Positions 1-5,680 of a DNA stretch of 5,680 bases are shown here, piece by piece. The DNA lies in the NCBI GenBank assembly GCA_013694645.1, contig JACDBZ010000165.1, positions 1-5,680 of the forward strand, written 5' to 3'. The stretch is from Chloroflexota bacterium. GTDB lineage: Bacteria > Chloroflexota > Limnocylindria > QHBO01. A program made the position numbers and the translations under genes. Every line of letters starts with the position of its first letter. Positions within the stretch are counted from its first letter, which is position 1. The notes under the pieces were generated by a model, which had not been told where the DNA came from, did no database searches, and saw nothing but the letters and a program-made list of their open reading frames with translations.

Positions 1-86
1 CCGTGGAGGAGATCGCCATCGCGCGCGCCTTCGCCCCCGAGCAGATCCGCAAGGAGCTCTACTGGCCGAAGGGCCGCAATCACTGA
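1..86 (+). CDS. C-terminal fragment of an unrecognised protein (5' end outside window)
   Basis: An open frame enters from the left edge (first full codon at base 3) and stops at TGA 84-86, giving 28 residues. The tail ends in a basic, aromatic-containing stretch, KELYWPKGRNH. The reading frame is supported by high-GC codon usage and by its position: it ends only 10 bases before the metG start, so it is probably the preceding gene of the same operon. No motif is sufficient to name the family, and I assign no function. It could also be chance reading of a non-coding end, but the tight spacing to metG makes a real gene more likely. Confidence 0.55.
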   Translation, partial: VEEIAIARAFAPEQIRKELYWPKGRNH

Positions 87-96
87 GTCCGAGCCG

Positions 97-1659
97 ATGA
101 ACGACCGCTATTACCTGACCACCGCCATCTTCTATCCCAGCGAGCGCCCGGCGCTGCACTCGATGTTCGAGGCAATCGGAGCCGACGCGATTGCGCGCTA
201 TCACCGTCTGCTCGGCCATGACACGCGCTTTCTGACGGGGCTCGACGAGCACTCCGCCAACGTCGAGCGCGATGCACGTGAGCGGGGCATCGATCCGCGC
301 CAGCTGATCGATCCCTGGGCGGCCACCTGGAAGGCGACCTTCGAGCGCTTCGGGATCAGCGCCGATCGGTTCATCCGCACGACCGACTCCGACCACGCCG
401 ACGCCGCCATCGAGATGGTCCGTCGCGCGCAGGCGAGCGGCGATGTCTACGAAGGCACGTACTCCGGCTGGTACTGCACCGGCTGCAATGAGTTCAAGAC
501 GGATCAGCAACTGGTCAATGGCCGATGCCCCGATCATCCGACGCTGGATCCGCAATGGCTGGAGGAGCACAACTATTTCTTCCGGCTCTCGGCATACCAG
601 GAGCGGCTCGAGCGGCTCTACGCCGACAACCCCTCCTTTTGCGAGCCGGAGCACTTTCGCAACGAGGTGCTCGGCTGGCTCCGCGAAGGGTTGCGTGACT
701 TCAGCATCAGCCGTTCGGGCACAACCTGGGGCATTCCCTTCCCGGGCGACGAGAAGCACCGCATCTACGTCTGGTTCGACGCGCTCACCAACTACCTGAC
801 CGGTGCCGGCTTCCCGAACGACCGGGCCGAAATGGACCGATGGTGGCCGGCCGACCTTCACGTCATCGGCAAGAACATCACGCGCTTCCACTGCCTGTAT
901 TGGCCCGCGATGCTCATGAGCGCCGACCTTCCGCTGCCGAGGCAGGTCTTCGCGCACGGCTTCATGCTCGACCGCGGCGAGAAGATGAGCAAGACCGCGG
1001 GCAACACGGAAGATCCAAACGCGGTCGCCGACAGGTTCGGCATCGACGGCGTGCGCTACGTGGTGCTTCGCGAGGTGCCATTCGATCGTGACGCCGATGT
1101 CACATACGACGGCCTCGTGCGCCGCTATAACGCCGATCTTGCGAACGACCTCGGCAATCTCGTCAACCGCACGGTCAGCATGAGCAGACGCTATCTCGAG
1201 GGCAGCCTGCCGGCGGTGAGGGATGCCACGAAGCCGGCCGATGATGAGGTCCGCTCGGCCACTGCCCGCGCCGTCGAGACATACCACGCCGCGATGCGGC
1301 TCCACCACCTCGACGAGGCGCTGGCCGCAATCATGGACCTCGCGGGGACGGCGAACGGCTATGCCGAGGGACAGGCGCCCTGGAGCCTCAACAAGGCCGG
1401 TGATGTCGAGCGCGTCGGACAGGTGCTCGCGGTGATGGGTGAGGTGTGCCGCATCCTCGGCCACCTGCTGGCGCCGGTCGCGCCATCAGGGTCGCGCACG
1501 ATCCTCGAGCAGCTCGGCGTGCCGCCGCCCTACGACGAGCGTGGCGCCGGCGGACCGGGACTGGCTGACCTGTTGGCATGGGGATCCCCGGGCGCGGGCC
1601 TCGTGACGGGCGCACCGATTCCCATCTTCCCGCGCATCGAGGCGGAGGCGGCGGTCTGA
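97..1659 (+). CDS. metG: Methionyl-tRNA synthetase (MetRS, class I), variant HIGH motif
   Basis: Charges tRNA-Met with methionine using ATP, in the cytoplasm, for both initiation and elongation. The 520-residue product is full length for the short MetRS form that lacks the C-terminal EMAP-like tRNA-binding domain. Visible parts: Rossmann catalytic core opening with YYLTTAIFYP (5-14); the signature position 19-22, which reads ALHS instead of HIGH/HLGH; LTGLDEH (46-52); a zinc knuckle with C127, C130, C144 and H147, the CCCH pattern of Thermus MetRS; WFDALTNY (226-233); KMSKT (296-300), the second ATP-binding signature; and an anticodon-binding helical domain with N420 and the PW pair at 428-429. 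The end, PIPIFPRIE, is the usual MetRS terminus. ATG 97 is chosen because the family's first beta strand begins within a few residues of it; the upstream Shine-Dalgarno is weak, which suits coupling to the gene ending at base 86. The identification is secure. The altered HIGH motif is the odd feature. Confidence 0.96.
   Translation: MNDRYYLTTAIFYPSERPALHSMFEAIGADAIARYHRLLGHDTRFLTGLDEHSANVERDARERGIDPRQLIDPWAATWKATFERFGISADRFIRTTDSDHADAAIEMVRRAQASGDVYEGTYSGWYCTGCNEFKTDQQLVNGRCPDHPTLDPQWLEEHNYFFRLSAYQERLERLYADNPSFCEPEHFRNEVLGWLREGLRDFSISRSGTTWGIPFPGDEKHRIYVWFDALTNYLTGAGFPNDRAEMDRWWPADLHVIGKNITRFHCLYWPAMLMSADLPLPRQVFAHGFMLDRGEKMSKTAGNTEDPNAVADRFGIDGVRYVVLREVPFDRDADVTYDGLVRRYNADLANDLGNLVNRTVSMSRRYLEGSLPAVRDATKPADDEVRSATARAVETYHAAMRLHHLDEALAAIMDLAGTANGYAEGQAPWSLNKAGDVERVGQVLAVMGEVCRILGHLLAPVAPSGSRTILEQLGVPPPYDERGAGGPGLADLLAWGSPGAGLVTGAPIPIFPRIEAEAAV
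1644..1648 (+). promoter_or_regulatory. Shine-Dalgarno GGAGG for tatD, inside the end of metG
   Basis: GGAGG lies seven bases before CTG 1656, whose last two bases form the start of the metG TGA stop (1657-1659). This is the geometry of a coupled ATGA overlap, with CTG in place of ATG. The only in-frame ATG, at 1578, has no such tract in front of it. The site is therefore the main evidence for the unusual tatD start. A caution is that GGAGG also arises here from glutamate and alanine codons of metG. Confidence 0.55.
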
Positions 1660-2459
1660 GTCGACGCCACGGCCCTGCATGGCTGGCAGGGCTGATCGAT
1701 TCGCATTGCCACCTTCAGCACGAGAGGTTCGACGCCGACCGTGACGCGGTCCTCGAGCGCGCCGCACAGGCGGGGATCGAACGGATCATGGTGCCGGGCT
1801 GGGACCTGCGCTCGTCCGATGCGGCGCTCGAGCTGGCGGAGCACCACGCGCCGTTCGTGCAGGCCGCGGTGGGCGTGCACCCTCATCACGCCGCAGCGAT
1901 GGATGAGCGCGCCTGGGGCGCTGTCGAGGCGCTGATCGCCGACCCGCGCTGTGCGGCGGTGGGGGAGATCGGTCTCGACTTCTTTCGGAACCTCTCGCCG
2001 CCTGACGCCCAGCAGGCAGCGTTCGAGCGGCAGTTGGAGATCGCGGCCGCCCGGGATCTGCCCGTGCTCGTTCATGATCGAGATGCGCACGATGCGGTGA
2101 GCACCACCCTGCTCGCCTGGGCCGGGCGCAGGTCGAGCAACGTGCGCGGGGTGGTGCACGCCTTCTCGGGGGATGCGGCCATGGCCGGAATGCTCACCGA
2201 GCGAGGGATTCTGATCAGTTTCGCGCTACCGCTCAGCTTCCGCAGCGCGGTCGGTGCGCGGGCCGCGGCTGCCGCGATCGGGGCCGCCACGTACCTCGTC
2301 GAGACGGATGCTCCGCACCTGGGGCCGGATAGGGACGGTCGTAACGAGCCGACCACCGTGCTTCGCGTTGCGGCCGAGCTCGCTCGCCTGCGAACTATGG
2401 AGCCGCAGGCCGTGGCGGACGAGGCGCGTCGAGCATATGACCGCATGATCGGCGAGTGA
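1656..2459 (+). CDS. tatD: TatD-family metal-dependent deoxyribonuclease (probable CTG start)
   Basis: A TIM-barrel amidohydrolase-fold hydrolase; characterised TatD enzymes are Mg-dependent DNases with 3'-5' exonuclease activity. With the CTG start the product is 267 residues, close to the usual 255-265. All metal ligands are visible: the HxH pair in DSHCH (H17, H19), GVHPH (73-77), the glutamate of GEIGLDFF (E104), H140 in VLVHDRDAHD, H168 in VVHAFSG and D218 in VETDAPHLGP. The N-terminal strand LIDSHCHL begins only 12 residues in. Between bases 1578 and that strand the frame has no ATG, GTG or TTG. The longest ATG form (1578) would add 26 Gly- and Arg-rich residues encoded inside metG, with no ribosome binding site. 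CTG 1656 overlaps the metG stop and follows GGAGG by seven bases, so I prefer it. metG-tatD adjacency is also known in Bacillus (metS-yabD). Family certain, start tentative. Confidence 0.9.
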   Translation: MSRRHGPAWLAGLIDSHCHLQHERFDADRDAVLERAAQAGIERIMVPGWDLRSSDAALELAEHHAPFVQAAVGVHPHHAAAMDERAWGAVEALIADPRCAAVGEIGLDFFRNLSPPDAQQAAFERQLEIAAARDLPVLVHDRDAHDAVSTTLLAWAGRRSSNVRGVVHAFSGDAAMAGMLTERGILISFALPLSFRSAVGARAAAAAIGAATYLVETDAPHLGPDRDGRNEPTTVLRVAAELARLRTMEPQAVADEARRAYDRMIGE

Positions 2460-2474
2460 CCGAGGACTCACTCG
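2453..2474 (+). repeat. Inverted repeat spanning the tatD stop codon
   Basis: CGAGTGA (2453-2459) pairs perfectly with TCACTCG (2468-2474) across an 8-base loop. The left arm contains the tatD stop. No T-run follows, so it is not a classical terminator; it may protect the 3' end of the mRNA or act with the next hairpin. Confidence 0.5.
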
Positions 2475-2495
2475 GGCAGCGGGAGTGGGTTGGCA

Positions 2496-2520
2496 CGCCG
2501 GTTGCTCATGAAAACCGGCG
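2496..2520 (+). terminator. Hairpin downstream of tatD, possible operon end without T-tract
   Basis: CGCCGGTT (2496-2503) and AACCGGCG (2513-2520) form a perfect 8-bp stem with a 9-base loop. With a one-base bulge the stem can extend by CAC/GTG. It lies 36 bases after the tatD stop and before the small membrane-protein gene. No T-run follows, so termination is plausible but unproven; it could equally be a leader structure of the next gene. Confidence 0.45.
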
Positions 2521-2550
2521 GTGGTGCATGCCACCGCACGACAAAATCGA

Positions 2551-2560
2551 AGGAGGAGGA
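2551..2560 (+). promoter_or_regulatory. Strong Shine-Dalgarno fixing the start of the small membrane protein
   Basis: AGGAGGAGGA ends seven bases before ATG 2568. It selects this ATG over a TTG at 2490 in the same frame that would add 26 residues lacking any conserved look. Confidence 0.8.
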
Positions 2561-2567
2561 CCCAGCG

Positions 2568-2795
2568 ATGGGCCAGGTCAACGTCAACACTCCGGGCGGC
2601 GGGACGGCGGGAGAGCCGGCCGGCAGCAGCGGTGCCGGATTCATCCTCGGCATCATCATCGCGATCATCGTCATCGCGTTGCTCGTGTATTTCCTCGTTC
2701 TGGCACCGCCCGCCGGCAACGGGGACGGAGGCGGCACCGACGGCGGCGACGTCGAACCCGTCCCGAGCGCGCTGATCGTCACGTATCGCGCCTGA
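2568..2795 (+). CDS. Small single-pass membrane protein, unknown function
   Basis: A 75-residue protein that I do not recognise. Residues 1-23 are Gly-, Ala-, Ser- and Thr-rich with no lysine or arginine. Residues 25-46 form one strongly hydrophobic helix rich in Ile, Val and Leu. Residues 47-64 are Pro-, Gly- and Asp-rich with no basic residue, followed by a short tail ending in VTYRA. There is no cleavage-site pattern typical of a signal peptide and no cysteine lipobox, so a single membrane anchor is the best reading. Orientation is unclear because flanking positive charge is almost absent. The excellent ribosome binding site, the codon usage and the hairpin just downstream argue for a real, well-translated gene. 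It is flanked by hairpins on both sides, so it may be a monocistronic unit. Its position beside groESL does not by itself imply a chaperone role. Confidence 0.72.
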   Translation: MGQVNVNTPGGGTAGEPAGSSGAGFILGIIIAIIVIALLVYFLVLAPPAGNGDGGGTDGGDVEPVPSALIVTYRA

Positions 2796-2817
2796 TCGCG
2801 AGCCCGTTCTACGGACC

Positions 2818-2844
2818 CGATGCCCCGGCCACGCCGGGGCATCG
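2818..2844 (+). terminator. 12-bp perfect hairpin, likely terminator of the small membrane-protein gene
   Basis: CGATGCCCCGGC (2818-2829) pairs with GCCGGGGCATCG (2833-2844) around a 3-base CAC loop. The stem is perfect and very GC-rich, starts 22 bases after the stop codon, and ends 15 bases before the -35 box of the groES promoter. There is no T-tract, a common situation in high-GC genomes. It would insulate the heat-shock operon from upstream transcription. Confidence 0.65.
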
Positions 2845-2859
2845 TGGCGTCCGGCGACC

Positions 2860-2889
2860 TTGACATGCGCGATCCACGGGTGCTACCTT
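2860..2889 (+). promoter_or_regulatory. Sigma-70/SigA-like promoter of groESL
   Basis: A perfect -35 hexamer TTGACA (2860-2865) is followed after 18 bases by TACCTT (2884-2889), which keeps the T, A and final T of the -10 consensus. The predicted transcription start is near 2896, at the left edge of the CIRCE operator, so a bound repressor would block initiation. This leaves an untranslated leader of about 124 bases. Confidence 0.72.
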
Positions 2890-2894
2890 GCGCA

Positions 2895-2921
2895 TTAGCA
2901 CTCTCGTCGGTTGAGTGCCAG
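2895..2921 (+). promoter_or_regulatory. CIRCE operator (HrcA binding site)
   Basis: TTAGCACTC (2895-2903), a 9-base spacer and GAGTGCCAG (2913-2921) match the consensus TTAGCACTC-N9-GAGTGCTAA. The left arm matches at all nine positions and the right arm at seven. CIRCE is the operator of the heat-shock repressor HrcA, which depends on GroEL for activity, so the operon is likely controlled by feedback from its own product. hrcA itself is not in the window. Confidence 0.93.
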
Positions 2922-2925
2922 TCAC

Positions 2926-2944
2926 ACGGTCGTCAGACGACCGT
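2926..2944 (+). repeat. 19-base perfect palindrome in the groES leader
   Basis: ACGGTCGTC (2926-2934), a central A and GACGACCGT (2936-2944) form a perfect 9-bp inverted repeat, beginning four bases after CIRCE. As RNA it folds to a 7-8 bp hairpin with a small loop near the 5' end of the groESL transcript. As DNA it has the shape of an operator for a dimeric regulator. It is not part of the CIRCE consensus. Confidence 0.7.
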
Positions 2945-2951
2945 CCTGGCG

Positions 2952-3006
2952 CTCCTGCGAGAGGCACAACACCGCACCATTTTGCACCGGTTGCGCACGC
3001 AAGGAG
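2952..3006 (+). promoter_or_regulatory. Possible Shine-Dalgarno-sequestering helix before groES
   Basis: CTCCTGCG (2952-2959) can pair with CGC-A-AGGAG (2998-3006), giving eight base pairs with one bulged A. The pairing covers most of the groES Shine-Dalgarno AAGGAGG (3001-3007). This resembles the anti-SD helix of RNA thermometers in heat-shock leaders. It is a prediction by eye; no fold energy was computed. Confidence 0.35.
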
Positions 3007-3019
3007 GCATTACGCACAC

Positions 3020-3334
3020 ATGACCAGCACGGTCAGCGGCACGGCGACCCAGCTCAAGCCCCTGGGCGATCGTCTCGTCGTCAAACCCACTCCGCGTGAG
3101 GAGATGACGAAGAGCGGCATCGTTCTGCCGGACACGGCCAAGGAGCGTCCCCAGGAGGGCACTGTCCTCTCGGTCGGGCCCGGCCGCACCCTGGACGACG
3201 GTTCGCGCGAGGCGATGGAAGTCGGCGAGGGCGACAAGGTCCTCTTCCAGAAATACGCGGGCACCGAGTTCAAGCTCGACGAAGAGGATCTCCTGATCCT
3301 CTCCCAGAAGGACATCCTGGCCGTCATCGCATAA
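3020..3334 (+). CDS. groES: Co-chaperonin GroES (Hsp10)
   Basis: Forms the seven-subunit lid that caps the GroEL ring during ATP-driven protein folding in the cytoplasm. The product is 104 residues; the family is usually 94-100, and the excess is an N-terminal MTSTVSGTAT-like extension. Visible family features are LKPLGDRLVVKP near the N-terminus, the mobile loop with the GroEL-contact IVL in KSGIVLPDTAKE, EGTVLSVGPG, GDKVLFQKYAGTEFKLD and the final LILSQKDILAVIA. ATG 3020 is the only sensible start. Its Shine-Dalgarno AAGGAGG ends 12 bases upstream, which is longer than the optimum. It is the first gene of the operon, 70 bases before groEL, under a CIRCE-controlled promoter. Identification is certain. 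Confidence 0.97.
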   Translation: MTSTVSGTATQLKPLGDRLVVKPTPREEMTKSGIVLPDTAKERPQEGTVLSVGPGRTLDDGSREAMEVGEGDKVLFQKYAGTEFKLDEEDLLILSQKDILAVIA

Positions 3335-3360
3335 CGGCCGATCTCCCAATAGACCGATTG

Positions 3361-3379
3361 CGCCGCGCTTCGCGCGGCG
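3361..3379 (+). repeat. groES-groEL intercistronic hairpin
   Basis: CGCCGCGC (3361-3368) pairs with GCGCGGCG (3372-3379) around a TTC loop, eight base pairs. It lies 26 bases after the groES stop and seven bases before the groEL Shine-Dalgarno. No T-run follows. Intercistronic processing of groESL mRNA is known in Agrobacterium, so a role in differential mRNA stability or partial attenuation is plausible here, but unproven. Confidence 0.6.
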
Positions 3380-3386
3380 ACCCACC

Positions 3387-3394
3387 AGGAGGAA
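3387..3394 (+). promoter_or_regulatory. groEL Shine-Dalgarno, deciding a GTG start
   Basis: AGGAGGAA lies 12 bases (from its last G) before GTG 3405. An ATG at 3394 sits almost inside the tract, is out of frame with groEL and opens only 18 codons, so GTG 3405 is the start. The spacing equals that before groES. Confidence 0.75.
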
Positions 3395-3404
3395 TGACAG
3401 AACC

Positions 3405-5030
<1,626 letters not shown>

Positions 5031-5040
5031 TCCCTTCCCC

Positions 5041-5054
5041 TCGCACAGATGCGA
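5041..5054 (+). repeat. Small inverted repeat after groEL
   Basis: TCGCA (5041-5045) pairs with TGCGA (5050-5054) over a 4-base loop, ten bases after the groEL stop and directly before the larger UUCG hairpin. The two may stack as one 3' structure. Confidence 0.4.
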
Positions 5055-5055
5055 A

Positions 5056-5077
5056 GGCTCCGGCTTCGGCCGGGGCC
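5056..5077 (+). terminator. UUCG-capped hairpin ending the groESL operon
   Basis: GGCTCCGGC (5056-5064) pairs with GCCGGGGCC (5069-5077), nine pairs including one G-T wobble, closed by a C(TTCG)G loop, a very stable RNA tetraloop. It begins 25 bases after the groEL stop. There is no T-run directly after it; a T-rich stretch TTGTTTT occurs further down at 5117-5123. It is the best candidate for the operon terminator. Confidence 0.68.
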
Positions 5078-5162
5078 CTCGTCGTGTCCGGGTGTGCCGG
5101 CCCTTTCGTGGCAGGCTTGTTTTGGACTCGGCATCGGCGCGATGCGCGAACGTCGCGTCAAA

Positions 5163-5181
5163 CGCTCGTGCGGTGCGCGTT
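5163..5181 (+). repeat. Direct repeat, copy 1
   Basis: CGCTCGTGCGGTGCGCGTT matches the segment at 5315-5333 at 16 of 19 positions. The overlapping GTCAAACGC (5157-5165) is also a perfect inverted match to GCGTTTGAC at 5329-5337. Confidence 0.5.
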
Positions 5182-5187
5182 AGCGGG

Positions 5188-5207
5188 CCCTGCGGGACCC
5201 TGCGGGC
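5188..5207 (+). repeat. Tandem 10-base repeat
   Basis: CCCTGCGGGA is followed at once by CCCTGCGGGC, two copies differing only in the last base. Flanking GGGCC bases allow local folding. Confidence 0.55.
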
Positions 5208-5314
5208 CTCGATGGTCGCTGATTGAGCTCGGTTTGTCTGCTCAGCCGGTCGCATTCCCGGCTATCGCGTACGGAGCGTGCAGTTGGCAGGGAAGAGCCT
5301 TCGCCACGGACAAG

Positions 5315-5333
5315 CGCTCGTGTGGGTCGCGTT
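5315..5333 (+). repeat. Direct repeat, copy 2
   Basis: CGCTCGTGTGGGTCGCGTT, the partner of 5163-5181, 152 bases downstream, with three differing positions. Confidence 0.5.
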
Positions 5334-5384
5334 TGACACGCAGGGACCGTCGAGCACCTCGCTGCGCTTCCCGGGTGCCGCATC

Positions 5385-5390
5385 TAGAAT
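5385..5390 (+). promoter_or_regulatory. -10 box of a probable leaderless promoter for the helicase gene
   Basis: TAGAAT matches the -10 consensus at five of six positions and ends seven bases before ATG 5398, so transcription should begin at or next to the start codon. No clear Shine-Dalgarno precedes the ATG. No good -35 hexamer is visible at 16-18 bases upstream. Confidence 0.55.
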
Positions 5391-5397
5391 CGGGACC

Positions 5398-5680
5398 ATG
5401 CCCGACGCCCCCACGACGACGCCCGTACCGCGCCTCGCGCCCCAGGAGATCCTGGATCGGCTGAATGCGCCGCAGCGCGAGGCGGTCGGACATCTCTCCG
5501 GGCCCCTCCTGATCCTGGCGGGAGCCGGGAGCGGGAAGACCCGCGTCCTCGCCCATCGAGTGGCTTTCCTGATCGCCTCCGGCTACAAGCCGTGGCAGAT
5601 CGTGGCGGTCACCTTCACGAACAAGGCGGCCGGAGAGATGCGCGAGCGCATCTCCGGTCTCATCGGCATCGACGCGGCGC
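5398..5680 (+). CDS. pcrA: UvrD/PcrA-type superfamily 1 DNA helicase, N-terminal part (3' end outside window)
   Basis: An ATP-driven 3'-5' DNA translocase that unwinds DNA in repair and replication restart; UvrD works in nucleotide excision and mismatch repair, PcrA in plasmid replication and in clearing RecA or RNA polymerase. The 94 visible residues contain the Q motif LNAPQREAV (22-30), Walker A AGAGSGKT (41-48) and motif Ia TFTNKAAGEM (72-81), in the order and spacing of UvrD/PcrA/Rep. The frame is open to the window edge. ATG 5398 is chosen because it gives a short, typical extension of about 20 residues before the Q motif and follows a -10 box. Whether the full protein is PcrA, UvrD, Rep or a fusion such as UvrD with an HRDC domain cannot be told from this part, so the symbol is provisional. 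Confidence 0.9.
   Translation, partial: MPDAPTTTPVPRLAPQEILDRLNAPQREAVGHLSGPLLILAGAGSGKTRVLAHRVAFLIASGYKPWQIVAVTFTNKAAGEMRERISGLIGIDAA

Larger units (their letters stand above)
5078..5397. other. Gene-poor intergenic region with short repeats
   Basis: I see no convincing gene here on either strand. Open frames exist but lack ribosome binding sites and have Arg-, Pro- and Ser-rich compositions typical of chance frames in GC-rich DNA; one of them runs into the helicase start. The region contains short direct, tandem and inverted repeats, an AGCCGG/CCGGCT hairpin (5244-5263), and at its right end the helicase promoter. An isolated TTGACA at 5333-5338 has no -10 box at proper distance. Confidence 0.6.

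Noticed and set aside
1578..1655. An N-terminal extension of TatD from ATG 1578.
   Set aside because: It lies entirely within metG, has no Shine-Dalgarno, and would add a low-complexity Gly- and Arg-rich segment absent from the family. It is kept only as the alternative start.
1679..1681. ATG at 1679 near the tatD N-terminus, suggesting a frameshifted start.
   Set aside because: It is out of frame with the TatD motifs; using it would need an indel for which there is no other sign.
1530..2159. A 209-codon minus-strand frame opposite the metG end and tatD.
   Set aside because: It is a shadow of two well-supported plus-strand genes, with an Arg-, His- and Pro-rich composition and no motif.
5333..5338. 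TTGACA as the -35 box of the helicase promoter.
   Set aside because: It lies 46 bases before the TAGAAT box, far more than the 16-18 needed, and no -10 box is found at the correct distance.
5084..5464. A 126-codon plus-strand frame across the groEL-helicase gap.
   Set aside because: It overlaps the helicase start in another frame, has no ribosome binding site, and its Arg-, Ser- and Pro-rich composition looks random.

Overview
This is a GC-rich bacterial chromosomal window carrying housekeeping genes, all on the + strand. From left to right it holds: the last 28 codons of an unrecognised gene; methionyl-tRNA synthetase (metG); a TatD-family metal-dependent DNase; a 75-residue single-pass membrane protein; the groES-groEL chaperonin operon; and, after a 367-base gap, the first 94 codons of a UvrD/PcrA-type DNA helicase that runs off the end. 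No mobile element, CRISPR array, tRNA or rRNA is visible.

The likely source is a high-GC bacterium outside the Proteobacteria. The single groESL operon has a CIRCE operator, which implies HrcA control. The MetRS resembles the Thermus type with one zinc knuckle and lacks the C-terminal tRNA-binding domain. Shine-Dalgarno sites are strong purine tracts, but the helicase gene looks leaderless. Chloroflexota is my best guess, with Actinobacteriota or a relative as the alternative. This is inference, not a database result.

Region 1-2459 reads as one translationally coupled operon. A 10-base gap separates the upstream gene from metG. The tatD frame has no ATG, GTG or TTG near its conserved N-terminus. 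It does have a CTG that overlaps the metG stop as CTGA, behind a GGAGG tract at normal spacing. Two inverted repeats follow the tatD stop.

Region 2460-2844 holds the small membrane protein, with an excellent ribosome binding site, closed by a 12-bp perfect hairpin. Region 2860-5077 is the heat-shock chaperonin unit: a sigma-70-like promoter, CIRCE at the predicted transcription start, a 19-base palindrome just after it, a leader that can pair with the groES Shine-Dalgarno, groES, an intercistronic hairpin, groEL, and a UUCG-capped hairpin as likely terminator. Region 5078-5397 has no convincing gene but contains short direct, tandem and inverted repeats.

The points most worth a second look are the substituted HIGH motif in MetRS (ALHS), the probable CTG start of tatD, the extra palindrome and the possible Shine-Dalgarno sequestration in the groES leader, and the leaderless helicase promoter. 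I did not find clear evidence of a wholly new multi-gene system.
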